Source: Caprella mutica (taxonomy: Eukaryota > Arthropoda > Malacostraca > Amphipoda > Caprellidae). From it: a stretch of 64,000 bases of DNA. Shown here piece by piece: positions 44,667-55,439 of the stretch. A program made the position numbers and the translations under genes. Under the pieces are notes generated by a model. The model searched no databases. It was not told the DNA's origin and saw only the letters and a list, made by a program, of their open reading frames with translations. The stretch's first letter is position 1, and each line of letters begins with the position of its first letter. The stretch covers positions 62,001-126,000 of the forward strand of contig CANNZV010000273.1 of assembly GCA_947561585.1 (NCBI GenBank), given 5' to 3'.

Positions 44667-44878
44667 TAGGGTTAGTTACGAATTACCGGTCAGTTTCACA
44701 TCTTCGGTCATATAAGAAAAAACTATATTACAATTGTTATTTTATTTTTATTTTTATTGGTATCCATGATACCTGCAGGTATCATGGATACCAAATAAAT
44801 TAAATAACAATTGTAATATTGTTTTTTCTTATATGACCGAAAATGTGAAACTGACCGATAATTAGTAACTTACCCTAG
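44667..44878. mobile_element. Family A MITE, well preserved
   Basis: TAGGGTTAGTTACGAATTAC and AATTAGTAACTTACCCTA ends; perfect core GGTATCCATGATACCTGCAG with its inverse. Confidence 0.85.
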
Positions 44879-45084
44879 TCTTCAGTTCTCTGTCTGCTTT
44901 ACGCCAGTTCTACCTGTTTGTTGAATGAATGAATAGACACTACCTCTTTAATTGACGATGCCATTTCGAATAGGTACGTCAGCTAATATCTGTAACCGGT
45001 GATAGGACTTTGCCGTGGTGTTTAACCTGTGTATAATTAAAGGGTCTAGTACCCGTTAAGCACCAACCGGTGGTAGACCCTTTA

Positions 45085-45555
45085 GTGAATTCCTAGTTCA
45101 CGTCCCTATTTCATTTAGGGACGCGAACTAGGAACCGATCCTTAGTTCACGTCCCTAAATAAAATACTGACGTGAACTAGGAAGGAGGTATCAATTTAGA
45201 TCGATACATTTTTCTCATGTGTTTTTCCTTTTTTATTGAGTAGTGATCTTTGATGAAATTTTTACATGTAGTCCAATCTTGAATAATCTCTATTTAGAGT
45301 ATATTCAAACAGCACACGTACAAACATCTTAATTTATTTGCTTTTCATTACGATATTCTTAAATTTGCTGTACATATATCAATTTCAAATATTCCTTTTG
45401 GTATCATTTATGTACTTAAGATACTATATTGGTGGTCCATTAATATATTTTAATCAGATAAAAGTTAATTAAATTTAAGTAAGAAAAATTAATTCAAAAA
45501 TACCCCCTTCCTAGTTCACGTCCCTATTTCATTTAGGGACGAGAAATAGGAATTT
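45085..45555. mobile_element. Hairpin-ended element, family C, copy 3
   Basis: Hairpins at 45088-45133, 45139-45183 and 45510-45552. This copy keeps hairpins one and two side by side, which supports reading 30838-31200 as an insertion in the other copy. Confidence 0.75.
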
Positions 45556-46147
45556 ACCGACCCTTTAACTGTCGATCTGATGTGTTTAAAAGAGTTAACA
45601 TAGCTTAGGTTATGTGCCTTTCCTTCGTTTAATTATGTTTCAGAGTGCCATACAATCTGCTATATTCGTGGTATCGCCACTTCTATTGAACGCCCTTCCT
45701 ACATGAAAACTATCACTAATGTTACAAATGAATGGAGTATGCGATCATGATGAGAATTATCTCCTTCAGCTGCTGAAAATGATATTTCGATAGTAATTGA
45801 TTTATAGGCTATGTTCACGTACACGGTACACCATTATAATACCAGATATCATCGGTAATAAAAATTATCTTAAATAATGTTTGATTATTATGGGTAAGGA
45901 AAAATTAGCCATAAAATTTGATTTTCATAGGTAAAGAATTTATTTTCGATTTTCATGGGTGAATAAAAAATGTCTTCAATTTTGGTGGGTAAAGAAAACT
46001 CCTCTACCATAATCCTTCATTGCCCCCATGATAAGTTTGGAACGTCCTTTAGTGTCTTCAATTCAAGATATATTCCGATTCCAAATCATACGGCTATTCA
46101 AGTTACCGTAATGCAGTCTTTACTGCACCTAATTTTCTCTTTACCTC

Positions 46148-46190
46148 AAGCGTGACGTCACTCTCAACCAAGCGTGACGTCACTTTAGCC
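46148..46190. promoter_or_regulatory. Duplicated CRE palindrome
   Basis: CAAGCGTGACGTCACT occurs twice, 21-22 bp apart, each with a full TGACGTCA. No gene start was found next to it. Confidence 0.3.
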
Positions 46191-46241
46191 ACTCAGTTGC
46201 CTACTTATCTGTCCATTACTGAGTAGTGAGTGAATTACTAT

Positions 46242-46493
46242 GTGCCGTACACACGTAGGGTTTTTTAAGAATTTCCACCAGACTTTTTGCTAAGCTCCTC
46301 CTACTTTTCCACGAGATTATTGTAACATATAAGCAAAAACTATGTATTATTATTTATTTCAGTTGGTATCATGGATACCAACTAAAATAAATAATTATTA
46401 TACCGTTTTTTCTTATATTCTTGTGGATAAAGTAGGAGGAGCTTAGCAAAATATCTGGTGGAAAGACTTAAAAACCCTGTGTGTGTACGGCCC
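46242..46493. mobile_element. MITE, family B (complete)
   Basis: Inverted arms of about 95 bp contain GCCGTACACACGTAGGG, CCACCAGACTTTTTGCTAAG and CTCCTCCTACTTT. The centre TTGGTATCATGGATACCAA is the palindrome otherwise found in family A. A one-armed copy lies at 24461-24600. Confidence 0.85.
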
Positions 46494-46773
46494 CTTAAAG
46501 TGAAGTTATTTATTTCAAATTATTTGCCTCATATTCACAGTCATTTCCTGCAATGGTTTCATCAAGGAGAAAGAAAATAGCCTTTTTATTTACCTAATGA
46601 TTTATGTGTTCTTTAGTTTCCTGTGTAGATGATATTCGTGTGTAGTTATTTATTCTGTGTTTTTAGTTTCCTGTATGAAGCTGTGTAGTTTTTATACGTT
46701 ATGTTTTACATATATTTTGTGGTAAAGTTCTATGATTTATTTCCTTTCTATCACATTTTTCATGGCCATACAC

Positions 46774-47265
46774 ATAGTATGTGCATTGTGCAATGGTACA
46801 TACTATGTGCAATGGTACATAGTATGTGCAATTGTACATACTATGTGCAATGGTACATACTATGTGCAATGGTACATACTATGTGCAATGGTACATACTA
46901 TGTGCAATGGTACATACTATGTGCAATGGTACATACTATGTGCAATGGTACATACTACGTGCAATGGTACATACTATGTGCAATGGTACATACTACGTGC
47001 AATGGTACATACTATGTGCAATGGTACATACTATGTGGAATGGTACATACTATGTGGAATGGTACATACTATGTGCAATGGTACATACTATGTGCAATGG
47101 TACATACTATGTGCAATGGTACATACTACGTGCAATGGTACATACTATGTGCAATGGTACATACTACGTGCAATGGTACATACTATGTGCAATGGTACAT
47201 ACTACGTGCAATGGTACATACTATGTGCAATGGTACATACTATGTGCAATGGTACATACTATGTA
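46774..47265 (+). repeat. 19-bp minisatellite (about 25 copies)
   Basis: Unit ATGTGCAATGGTACATACT, with a minor ACGTGC variant recurring every two to three units. The unit has no stop in any plus frame, so three overlapping ORFs of 165-191 codons result; they are not genes. Confidence 0.93.
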
Positions 47266-47479
47266 CTGGTTCATAGTTCAACTTAAAAGCATTTCTTATA
47301 TTAGTTCATTTACATGCTGTTAGTGTATTAATGATAAAGTGTGATATCCAATATAAAATATATGTAATACATTTTTATTATTTATATATTACAATGCAAT
47401 ATTACTGTTTTATTATTTTGTACCCTGATTTGATGATACATTGTTCTTCTTTTTAATAGAACTAAAAAATTATTATTTT

Positions 47480-47832
47480 TCATTTACATGCATTTTTCTC
47501 ATTTACATGCATTTTTCTCATTTACATGCATTGTTTTCCATTTACATGCATTGTTTCTCATTTACATGCATTGTTTTTCATTTACATGCATTGTTTTTCA
47601 TTTACATGCATTTTTCTCATTTAGATGCATTGTTTTTCATTTACATGCATTTTTCTCATTTAGATGCATTGTTTTTCATTTAGATGCATTTTTCTCATTT
47701 AGATGCATTGTTTTTCATTTACATGCATTGTTTTTCATTTACATGCATTGTTTTTCATTTACATGCATTGTTTTTCATTTACATGCATTTTTCTCATTTA
47801 CATGCATTGCTTTTCATTTACATGCATTGTTT
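47480..47832 (+). repeat. 20/21-bp minisatellite (about 17 copies)
   Basis: Units are ATTTACATGCATTGTTTTTC or ATTTACATGCATTTTTCTC, some with TAGATGCAT. The two lengths are interspersed. ORFs of 60-142 codons are by-products. Confidence 0.92.
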
Positions 47833-48715
47833 CGGAACCACCGGAAATTACCTGCCACACGCTGGCTCTCTTCTCACCGATGGTTTAAATACCATAAATC
47901 TAAACCATTTTGCTGAGAGAAAACTAATGGTCCGGTAAAATATCTAGTGAATTAACCGACTACCTAAATATCTAGTCATTTAAGAGACTTAATGTTTCTT
48001 ACTGCTCTGATTTAAATAAAGGTCCATCCACTGTAATTATTTTCACTGTCAGAGATGTGACAAGTGCCGAGTTTTAGGACTGTTCCTTAAAAAGGCCTGA
48101 TTGTAGACAATTTTCTTAAATAAAATATCGAATCAAAACCAAAATTTAGTTATTTTATTCTATCTTCTTACTTTTAAAGTGCTATTCCCATTTAACTTTA
48201 TACTTCATTTAGTCGAATTTATTTCGATATTGACAAAGTACCATTTCGTAACCCTGTCATCGGATTATCTAACAAAGAATAGTGACTATGTTACCTCACT
48301 GTTATAATGAGAGAAATTTAATTACATCGATTGTAGGTACTATAGTACATGTCTGTCCCATTAGTACATGGCTAACAGTACACACAAATACTACACATCT
48401 ACAATATATCTAACAGTGCATATCTTACAGTACCACTAGAGTGCAATATATCTAATAGTACACATTTTATAGTACCACTAGAGTGTAATATGTTATTTTT
48501 TACTAGCCTCTCTTTCACTCCCTAAATTGTCTCATTCCTTTAATTTTTCAGACGGTTTATCTGAGCTGAGCAGACACTATATAGTATGTATAGTGTAGCT
48601 ATATCTCAGACTGGAGCCTTCTTTCTTATTTATTAAAGTGCTGTATATAGTGGCACACATTTCATTGATATATTTCACTGCTTTCATATGCTTATTAATT
48701 GAACTTTTCTGTTAT
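47833..48715. other. Spacer between arrays, no gene
   Basis: A short GC-richer piece at 47833-47890 (GAACCACCGGAAATTACCTG) could be a tiny exon relic. Direct repeats ACAGTACCACTAGAGTG(C/T)AATAT lie at 48427 and 48466. Confidence 0.4.
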
Positions 48716-48718
48716 TTG

Positions 48719-49290
48719 TTTTGAAGCGAAATTGCATTTATTTTAAAGTGAAAATGCATTTATTTTAAAGCGAAAATGCATTTATTTTAAAGCGAAAATG
48801 CATTTGTTTTGAAGCGAAATTGCATTTGTTTTGAAGCGAAATTGCATTTATTTAAAATCGAAAATGCATTTATTCTAAAGCGAAAATGCATTTATTTTAA
48901 AGCGAAAATCCATTCATTTTAAAGCGAAAATGCATTTGTTTTGAAGCGAAATTGCATTTATTTAAAATCGAAAATGCATTTATTCTAAAGCGAAAATGCA
49001 TTTATTTTAAAGCGAAAATCCATTCATTTTAAAGCGAAAATCCATTCATTTTAAAGCGAAAATCCATTCATTTTAAAGCGAAAATCCATTCATTTTAAAG
49101 CGAAAATGCATTTATTGTAAAGCGAAAATGCATTTATTTTAAAGCGAAAATGCATTTATTTTAAAGCGAAAATCCATTTATCTTAAAGCGAAAATCCATT
49201 TATTTTAAAGCGAAAATCCATTTATTTTAAAGCGAAAATCCATTTATTTTAAAGCGAAAATGCCTTTATTTTATAGTTCGAATGCATTTA
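48719..49290 (+). repeat. 22-bp minisatellite (about 26 copies)
   Basis: Unit AAAGCGAAAATGCATTTATT plus TT, with CCATTCATT and GAAATTGCATTTG sub-types that recur in blocks. It shares the ATGCATTT core with the array at 47480. Confidence 0.92.
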
Positions 49291-49604
49291 TTATTTATAT
49301 AGATGCATTATTTCTCTATATAGCACTGCACTCTCAAGTAGTTGTTGTTCAAGCCAGTCGAGTGTGGTTGGTGACAGTTATTCTATCTCTGTACTTGTAA
49401 GTACAGCATTGCAATATCTATCTTATTAGTTACTACTTGAGGAGCATTTATTACACTCATTTCCTTCCTTCACTATATTACATTTTTATGATATACGAAA
49501 TGCTTTAAAAATTTATTTTTATCTAGTAACTATGTTTACTGTTGAGGTAAAAGATTACGGTCTTATCAAAATATGAAGGAATTATTTTATCTTCTACAAT
49601 AGGT

Positions 49605-50005
49605 AGTGTAACTGTTGCATCTTCTATAACAGTAGCACTACCTGTTGTATCTTCTATAACAGTAGCACTACCTGTTGTATCTTCTATAACAGTAGCACTA
49701 CCTGTTGTATCTTCTATAACAGTAGCACTACCTGTTGTATCTTCTATAACAGTAGCACTACCTGTTGTATCTTCTATAACAGTAGCACTACCTGTTGTAT
49801 CTTCTATAACAGTAGATCTCCCTGTTGTATCTTCTATAATAGTGAATTCTCCCTGTCACAACGGTTAACACTCCCTATTGCCTGTTGAAAAAGTTAGCAA
49901 TCCCTATTGCCTGTTGAAACAGTTAACACTCCTTATTCCCCGTTTCAATAGTGACGATCCCTGTTGCCTGTTTCAACAGTAACACTCCCTGTTTCAACAG
50001 TATAA
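49605..50005 (+). repeat. 30-bp minisatellite (about 8 copies) with degenerate tail
   Basis: Unit GTATCTTCTATAACAGTAGC plus ACTACCTGTT to about 49850. Then looser units of CCCTATTGCCTGTTGAAACA type continue to a 13-C run at about 50007-50019. Confidence 0.9.
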
Positions 50006-50352
50006 CCCCCCCCCCCCCCTTCTCTCCAAGTCATTAACTCTGTGAAGATTCTTGCCCAGATCTTCTCATATATGTACAAGTCATTTCTGCGCAAAACATC
50101 TGTAAATTGATGCTCTTCTGCGCATCTGACTCTATCCTTTCTTCCTGTCTAGACTAGAGAGAAATCTTTTGAATGTCTTACTTCATTGTTCAATTTTTGA
50201 ATTTCAAATTTTGATTAATTTAAAGTTTAGTATCTTATTTTTTATATAATTGATAATTTACATTATTTTTAATACTTTTTCATTTAGTCTACTAGTGTTG
50301 ATAATGATATTTTAATTCTTTATTTCCTTTACATATATGCTTCAGTTCTTTT

Positions 50353-50580
50353 ATGGTGTTCACCATATGGTTTTCTAATTACAACCTGGACTTGGTTGTA
50401 GCGCTGCAACCGGTTTGGTTGTTGGTGGGAGTGTTGTTAAACTACTACGAGAATGGAAGAATGTACATACTGAAAAAGAAAAGGAGTAGTGAGCTATGTG
50501 CAATAAGCAGTGTACTTATGGCGTATAGTGTGCTATCGAAATATAACATGTACATCATTTCAAATGGTGATATCATTTAG
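50353..50580 (+). CDS. Short ORF of 75 codons, unknown, weak
   Basis: ATG ORF with a hydrophobic stretch LVVALQPVWLLVGVLL and a basic KKKR. It is the only non-repeat ORF with mixed codon use in this cluster. No family, promoter or splice evidence. Confidence 0.2.
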   Translation: MVFTIWFSNYNLDLVVALQPVWLLVGVLLNYYENGRMYILKKKRSSELCAISSVLMAYSVLSKYNMYIISNGDII

Positions 50581-50739
50581 TATAATAATTGAGAGAAATT
50601 TTTTCATTATGAATCACATTCACTTTTTCTTTATTAATTACATTCATTCATTCATTCTTTTCTATACACTCCTTATTTTCTATCATTCACTTTCATCTCT
50701 CATTATTTTGTACCATTCACTTTCTGCCAGCACACGCTT

Positions 50740-51067
50740 TTTTTGGGGGGATTGACAGCAGTGAGTACTGCCAGCACGTGTATTCCTGGCAGCCTTGACA
50801 GCAGTAAGTACTGCCAGCACGTGTTTTCCTGGCAGTCTTGACAGCAGTAAGTACTGCCAGCACGTGTATTCCTGGCAGCCTTGACAGCAGTAAGTACTGC
50901 CAGCACGTGTATTCCTGGCAGTCTTGACAGCAGTAAGTACTACCAGCACGTGTATTCCTGGCAGCCTTGACAGCGGTAAGTACTGCCAGCACGTGTATTC
51001 CTGGCAGCCTTGACAGCGGTAAGTACTGCCAGCACGAGTATTCCTGGCAGCCTTGACAGCGGTAAGT
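50740..51067 (+). repeat. 43-bp minisatellite (about 7.5 copies) with a donor-like site in each unit
   Basis: The unit runs GTAAGTACTGCCAGCACGTG, TATTCCTGGCAGCCTTGACA, GCA/GCG. GTGAGTA or GTAAGTA falls at 50761, 50804, 50847, 50890, 50933, 50976, 51019 and (GTAAGTT) 51062. On the minus strand several ORFs of 67-133 codons pass through; they are repeat by-products. Confidence 0.92.
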
Positions 51068-51386
51068 TTCTGGAATTTCTTTAACGATTTTCACTACATT
51101 TCTCAATGTTGACGTCACCTTCCATGAATAAGTTCAGAGGGGTTATTCTGCATCACCGAACAGCTATCCTATTACCGAGCTATTGTTTATTCAGTTTCGG
51201 ATGACATTCATTGAATATAGAAATATATTAATGTTATTATATAATATGATGTAATAATATAGTAGTTATTATTGAATGGAGAGAGCTTATATTTCATGTG
51301 ATTTGAAGTCGATTCTAAATTTCTATTTGTTTGGAAGAATATAAAGTTAAGGTTAAAATGATATTAATATAAAAAATAGATATTTG

Positions 51387-51786
51387 CTTTACTCCTCCTT
51401 TACTCTTTACTCCTCCTTTACTCTTTACTCCTCCTTTACTCTTTACTCCTCCTTTACTCTTTACTCCTCCTTTAATCTTTACACTACTCCTTTACTCTTT
51501 ACTCCTCCTTTACTCTTTACACTACTCCTTTACTCTTTACACTACTCCTTTACTCTTTACACTACTCCTTTACTCTTTACACTACTCCTTTACTCTTTAC
51601 ACTACTCCTTTACTCTTTACTCCTCCTTTGCTCTTTACTCCTCCTTTGCTCTTTACTCCTCCTTTACTCTTTACTACTCCTTTGCTCTTTACTCCTCCTT
51701 TACTCTTTACACTACTCCTTTACTCTTTACACTACTCCTTTACTCTTTACTCCTCCTTTACTCTTTACTCCTCCTTTACTCTTTAA
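51387..51786 (+). repeat. 18/20-bp polypyrimidine minisatellite
   Basis: Units are TACTCTTTACTCCTCCTT (18 bp) and TACTCTTTACACTACTCCTT (20 bp), about 21 copies. The strand is nearly all C and T, a sequence type that can form triplex DNA. Confidence 0.92.
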
Positions 51787-51789
51787 AGT

Positions 51790-52700
51790 GTGGGTGTTTC
51801 CTTCTCTTTTCTTTACCTTTTTAGGCAACGGTTGTACAGGTTACAAATGGAGAAATATTTTGACTTGTACTCCTCCTTAATGGTATATATCAATGTTATC
51901 AACTAGTTATGAACATTAAAACAATGAAATAATTTATTCGAGAAGACAGATTTTTAAAATGAGTTTCAATATTACACAAAAAAGCTAAAAAGATTTCATA
52001 AAAATGCATTCAAGGCTAATTATGAATTATCAATATTAACATTTTTATATAAACTCTATCGCTGTGTTCAGACTATTTATTAATACCCAGTTTAAGTGAC
52101 TGAATATAATCACTATAATGATTATGGGTTGACAATTAATCTGTTTCAATTATGTGTCTCATATTTCAAAAAAAAAATCACAGTTTTTAAAGAATATTTT
52201 GCCACAGTGTTAATAGTTATTCTCTACTTGTTAAGATGTTTTGTTAATTTATATCATTATCCTACAGCTGCACTAACAAGACACTGGTGTACTGTCGCTA
52301 ATAAAAGTACAGTGCGGAATAGAATACCTAATATAGTGAAAGAGTTATTAAATTAATACATGTTAGTTTCTGTCAAATAAAACTTATATGTTTATAGCCA
52401 TCTGTTTGTGTTTACAAATTTCTAACCATGTTTATTTATAAATCTCACAAACACTCGATTTATTAAATTGAAATATCTTGATAATAGAAAACTGTGAATT
52501 TGTTCATGGAGCTACTTTTCTGTCTGAGTGCTTCTTCCGGTCCTTTGTACTTATTTTCTTTTTCATTCTGGAACACATGTTAATCAATTTATATTAAATC
52601 TATTTATCTCTAATCCATTGTATCTAATAATTTTTTTTTCGATTTTTTTTATAAACAACATATATTCAATTACTTTGAAAACAATGATACATTCAATTTC
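51790..52700. other. AT-rich stretch, no gene; family K fragment at 52495-52560
   Basis: GTTCATGGAGCTACTTTTCT and GGTCCTTTGTACTTATTTTC match family K. ORFs of 60-86 codons are not otherwise supported. Confidence 0.4.
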
Positions 52701-52707
52701 TATTATG

Positions 52708-52846
52708 TAGGGTAAGTTCCGAGTTACCGGACGGTTTCACATTTTCGATCGCTCTAGAAATTTTTTAATATTAATTATTATCATTTAAGTTTTCATCTTA
52801 TTTCATTCGAAAATGTGGAACAGTACGATAAGTCAGAACTTAGCCA
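52708..52846. mobile_element. Family A MITE (diverged)
   Basis: Left TAGGGTAAGTTCCGAGTTAC, right CGATAAGTCAGAACTTAGCC. Confidence 0.7.
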
Positions 52847-53019
52847 ATTTAAATTACATAGTGAATAAAATCATCACCAAAGTAGAGTGCTGAAATTAGC
52901 TCTAAGCTCTATACATCGACTGTGATTGTTGTTGCGACTCCATGCAAATTTACCTGATGAAAGGTTAGGTTAGAACAAAAGCAAAATAATTTGATAGAAA
53001 CGTCAATTAACTTTGGTAA

Positions 53020-53760
53020 TGATTGTATGGGTCACTGCAGTGATTGTATGGGTCACTGCAGTGATTGTATGGATCACTGCAGTGATTGTGTGGATCACTG
53101 CAGTGATTGTATGGATCACTGCAGTGATTGTATGGGTCACTGCAATGATTGTATGGGTCACTGCAGTGATTGTATGGGTCACTGCAGTGATTGTATGGGT
53201 CACTGCAGTGATTGTATGGGTCACTGCAGTGATTGTATGGGTCACTGCAGTGATTGTATGGGTCACTGCAGTGATTGTATGGGTCACTGCAGTGATTGTA
53301 TGGGTCACTGCAGTGATTGTATGGGTCACTGCAGTGATTGTATGGGTCACTGCAGTGATTGTATGGGTCACTGCAGTGATTGTATGGATCACTGCAGTGA
53401 TTGTGTGGATCACTGCAGTGATTGTATGGATCACTGCAGTGATTGTATGGGTCACTGCAATGATTGTATGGGTCACTGCAATGATTGTATGGGTCACTGC
53501 AGTGATTGTATGGGTCACTGCAGTGATTGTATGGGTCACTGCAGTGATTGTATGGGTCACTGCAGTGATTGTATGGGTCACTGCAGTGATTCTATGGATC
53601 ACTGCAGTGATTGTATGGGTCACTGCAGTGATTGTATGGGTCACTGCAGTGATTCTATGGATCACTGCAATGATTCTATGGATCACTGCAATGATTCTAT
53701 GTATCACTGCAATGATTCTATGTATCACTGCAATGATTCTATGTATCACTGCAGTCATTG
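53020..53760 (+). repeat. 21-bp minisatellite (about 35 copies) with a 12-bp palindrome per unit
   Basis: Unit TGATTGTATGGGTCACTGCAG. Consecutive units create TCACTGCAGTGA, a perfect 12-bp palindrome. The rare GTGTGGATC variant recurs 315 bp apart (15 units), marking a block duplication. The 3' end has TCTATGGATC and TCTATGTATC sub-types. ORFs of 251-261 codons are open in two plus frames and one minus frame. Confidence 0.95.
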
Positions 53761-53789
53761 TTTCACTGTCCCTTAGTTAATTACCATCG

Positions 53790-54284
53790 TTAGTTCACAT
53801 TGTTCACAGTACTAACATTAGAGCACTCTAATTGTTCTCATGATTGTCACACATGTCTATTAACTTTGTTTTCAATTTGTTATCTATAACAGTAAGTGTC
53901 CTGCTAATAGATTCCGATACAATTCACTATCTAGATAACTTATCTTATCTATACCAATTAATATTATATAATATTACATCGTTAATAATTAATTTGTCAT
54001 GAGTTTGATAATAATATTATAATTATTGTCATATAATTCAGTCGATCAGTTTAACTGACATCTCAATAATTCAACATAACAACTGTTAAACAGAGTAGGT
54101 AAGTTCTTATCTCTTCCGTTAAACTGATAAGCTTTTGCTTATCTTACCAAGTTACCATATATGTAATGTGCTTCTTAGGTGAATTCTAAGATTTCTTAGT
54201 CGTGTAAACTATTTTTATTCGTATACTTTGTTTTCTATTCGTGTATTCTTTTAATTTTTGTTCGTGTTGTTTTTATTCGTGTAC
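53790..54284. other. AT-rich stretch without a gene
   Basis: Nothing beyond low-complexity AT sequence was recognised. Confidence 0.4.
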
Positions 54285-54545
54285 TATCACCTCTTCATTT
54301 TCCTCTTCTATCCGTGAATGCAGTCACCGGTTTTATTATTTCTTTTTCTCGCATTCTTTGGTAAGTGACAGCAGTAGCTTTCTTTCATACGTGAGCTTTG
54401 TAATCGAATTGTGACTCTTTTCATGGGGCCACTTTCCTTTCTGAATCTATTTTGCAAGTCCTTTGTATTTCTTTCTTTTAGACGTTGGGGATATTGTTCC
54501 AAAGTTCCGAAGCAGACGTTGAACTCCCTGCTAATTAATTGTCTT
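54285..54545 (+). repeat. Family K repeat copy
   Basis: TTTTCCTCTTCTATCCGTGA, GGTAAGTGACAG, GGGGCCACTTTCCTTTCTG and GAAGCAGACGTTGAAC occur in the family order. The minus-strand ORF of 64 codons is part of the repeat. Confidence 0.65.
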
Positions 54546-54640
54546 CATCTGGGCTAATTAAAACTTGTGTTAATTAGTAGTTATACGTTGATTCATGACT
54601 TTGCTATCGTTCAGAATCATGCAATGATACAATATTATTA

Positions 54641-54918
54641 TTACCTTCACAGATTGTGGAAAGTAATATTTTAGACGGCATTTATTTATGTCCTCTTGTT
54701 ATTTGCATAACTCAAAAAGTATTCAACCAAATTGCCTGACAATTGGTGGGACGATTGGTCAATATACAGAAACCAGTTCATTAGATTTTAGAACCAGTTT
54801 ATTAGAACGGGTCAAACGTTAGGGTCAAGGTCATTTATAACTCGAGGATTATTGGATGGTCAATGACCAAGGTATTTTATAAGCGGCGGCAAAGGTATGC
54901 GTTATACCGAGTACCGGT
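54641..54918 (+). mobile_element. Family D element, short degraded copy
   Basis: TACCTTCACAGATTGTGGAA start, one to two core units (CAATTGGTGGGACGATTGGT) and the end GGTATGCGTTATACCGAGTA. Confidence 0.6.
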
Positions 54919-55196
54919 TATATTTAATACTTATATTAATGTAACTTTATATGTTATAATCCTTATTTAAATACCCAATTTTATCATAATAATGGTTGCT
55001 AATACCTAGAATCTATTTTATAATTTACTAATCAATACATTAGAAAATAGTAAACAATGGTACTCTGACACCATTAATCTCTGCCCCAAATTGCTAGAGT
55101 AACGTTTCTATGAATTAACATGGCCTTGTTATACGTTGCCTGGCAACTCTTTTCATATCATTGTTAATATCTTTATTCACTAACTAAATCACCGTG

Positions 55197-55437
55197 ACCG
55201 GTAATTTGACCCCCGGTAATGTGACTACCGGTAATTTGATTCTTGAGTGATATATTTAATTATCTTTTAATAATTAATATACCATTCTATTTTAATATAC
55301 TGAGAGTCTAATTACAACACTGGTGTCAAGTTACCATGAGGGTCAAATTTCCATGAGAGTCAAATTTCCATGAGAGTCAAATTTCCATGAGAGTCAAATT
55401 ACCATGAGGGTCTAATTAACAGGGGCCAAATTACCGG
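55197..55437. mobile_element. Inverted-repeat element whose ends are tandem 17-bp arrays
   Basis: The left end has three units of CCGGTAATTTGAC type. The right end has five 17-bp units CCATGAGAGTCAAATTT (55334-55418) and finishes CCAAATTACCGG, inverted to the left. Both arms therefore look like amplified terminal repeats. Confidence 0.6.
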
Positions 55438-55439
55438 AT

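Noticed and set aside
46701..47323. Three overlapping ORFs of 165-191 codons
   Set aside because: A 19-bp unit without stops is necessarily open in all three plus frames.
47833..47940. Coding exon after the 47480 array (GAACCACCGGAAATTACC)
   Set aside because: Open only for a few codons beyond the repeat and without splice signals.
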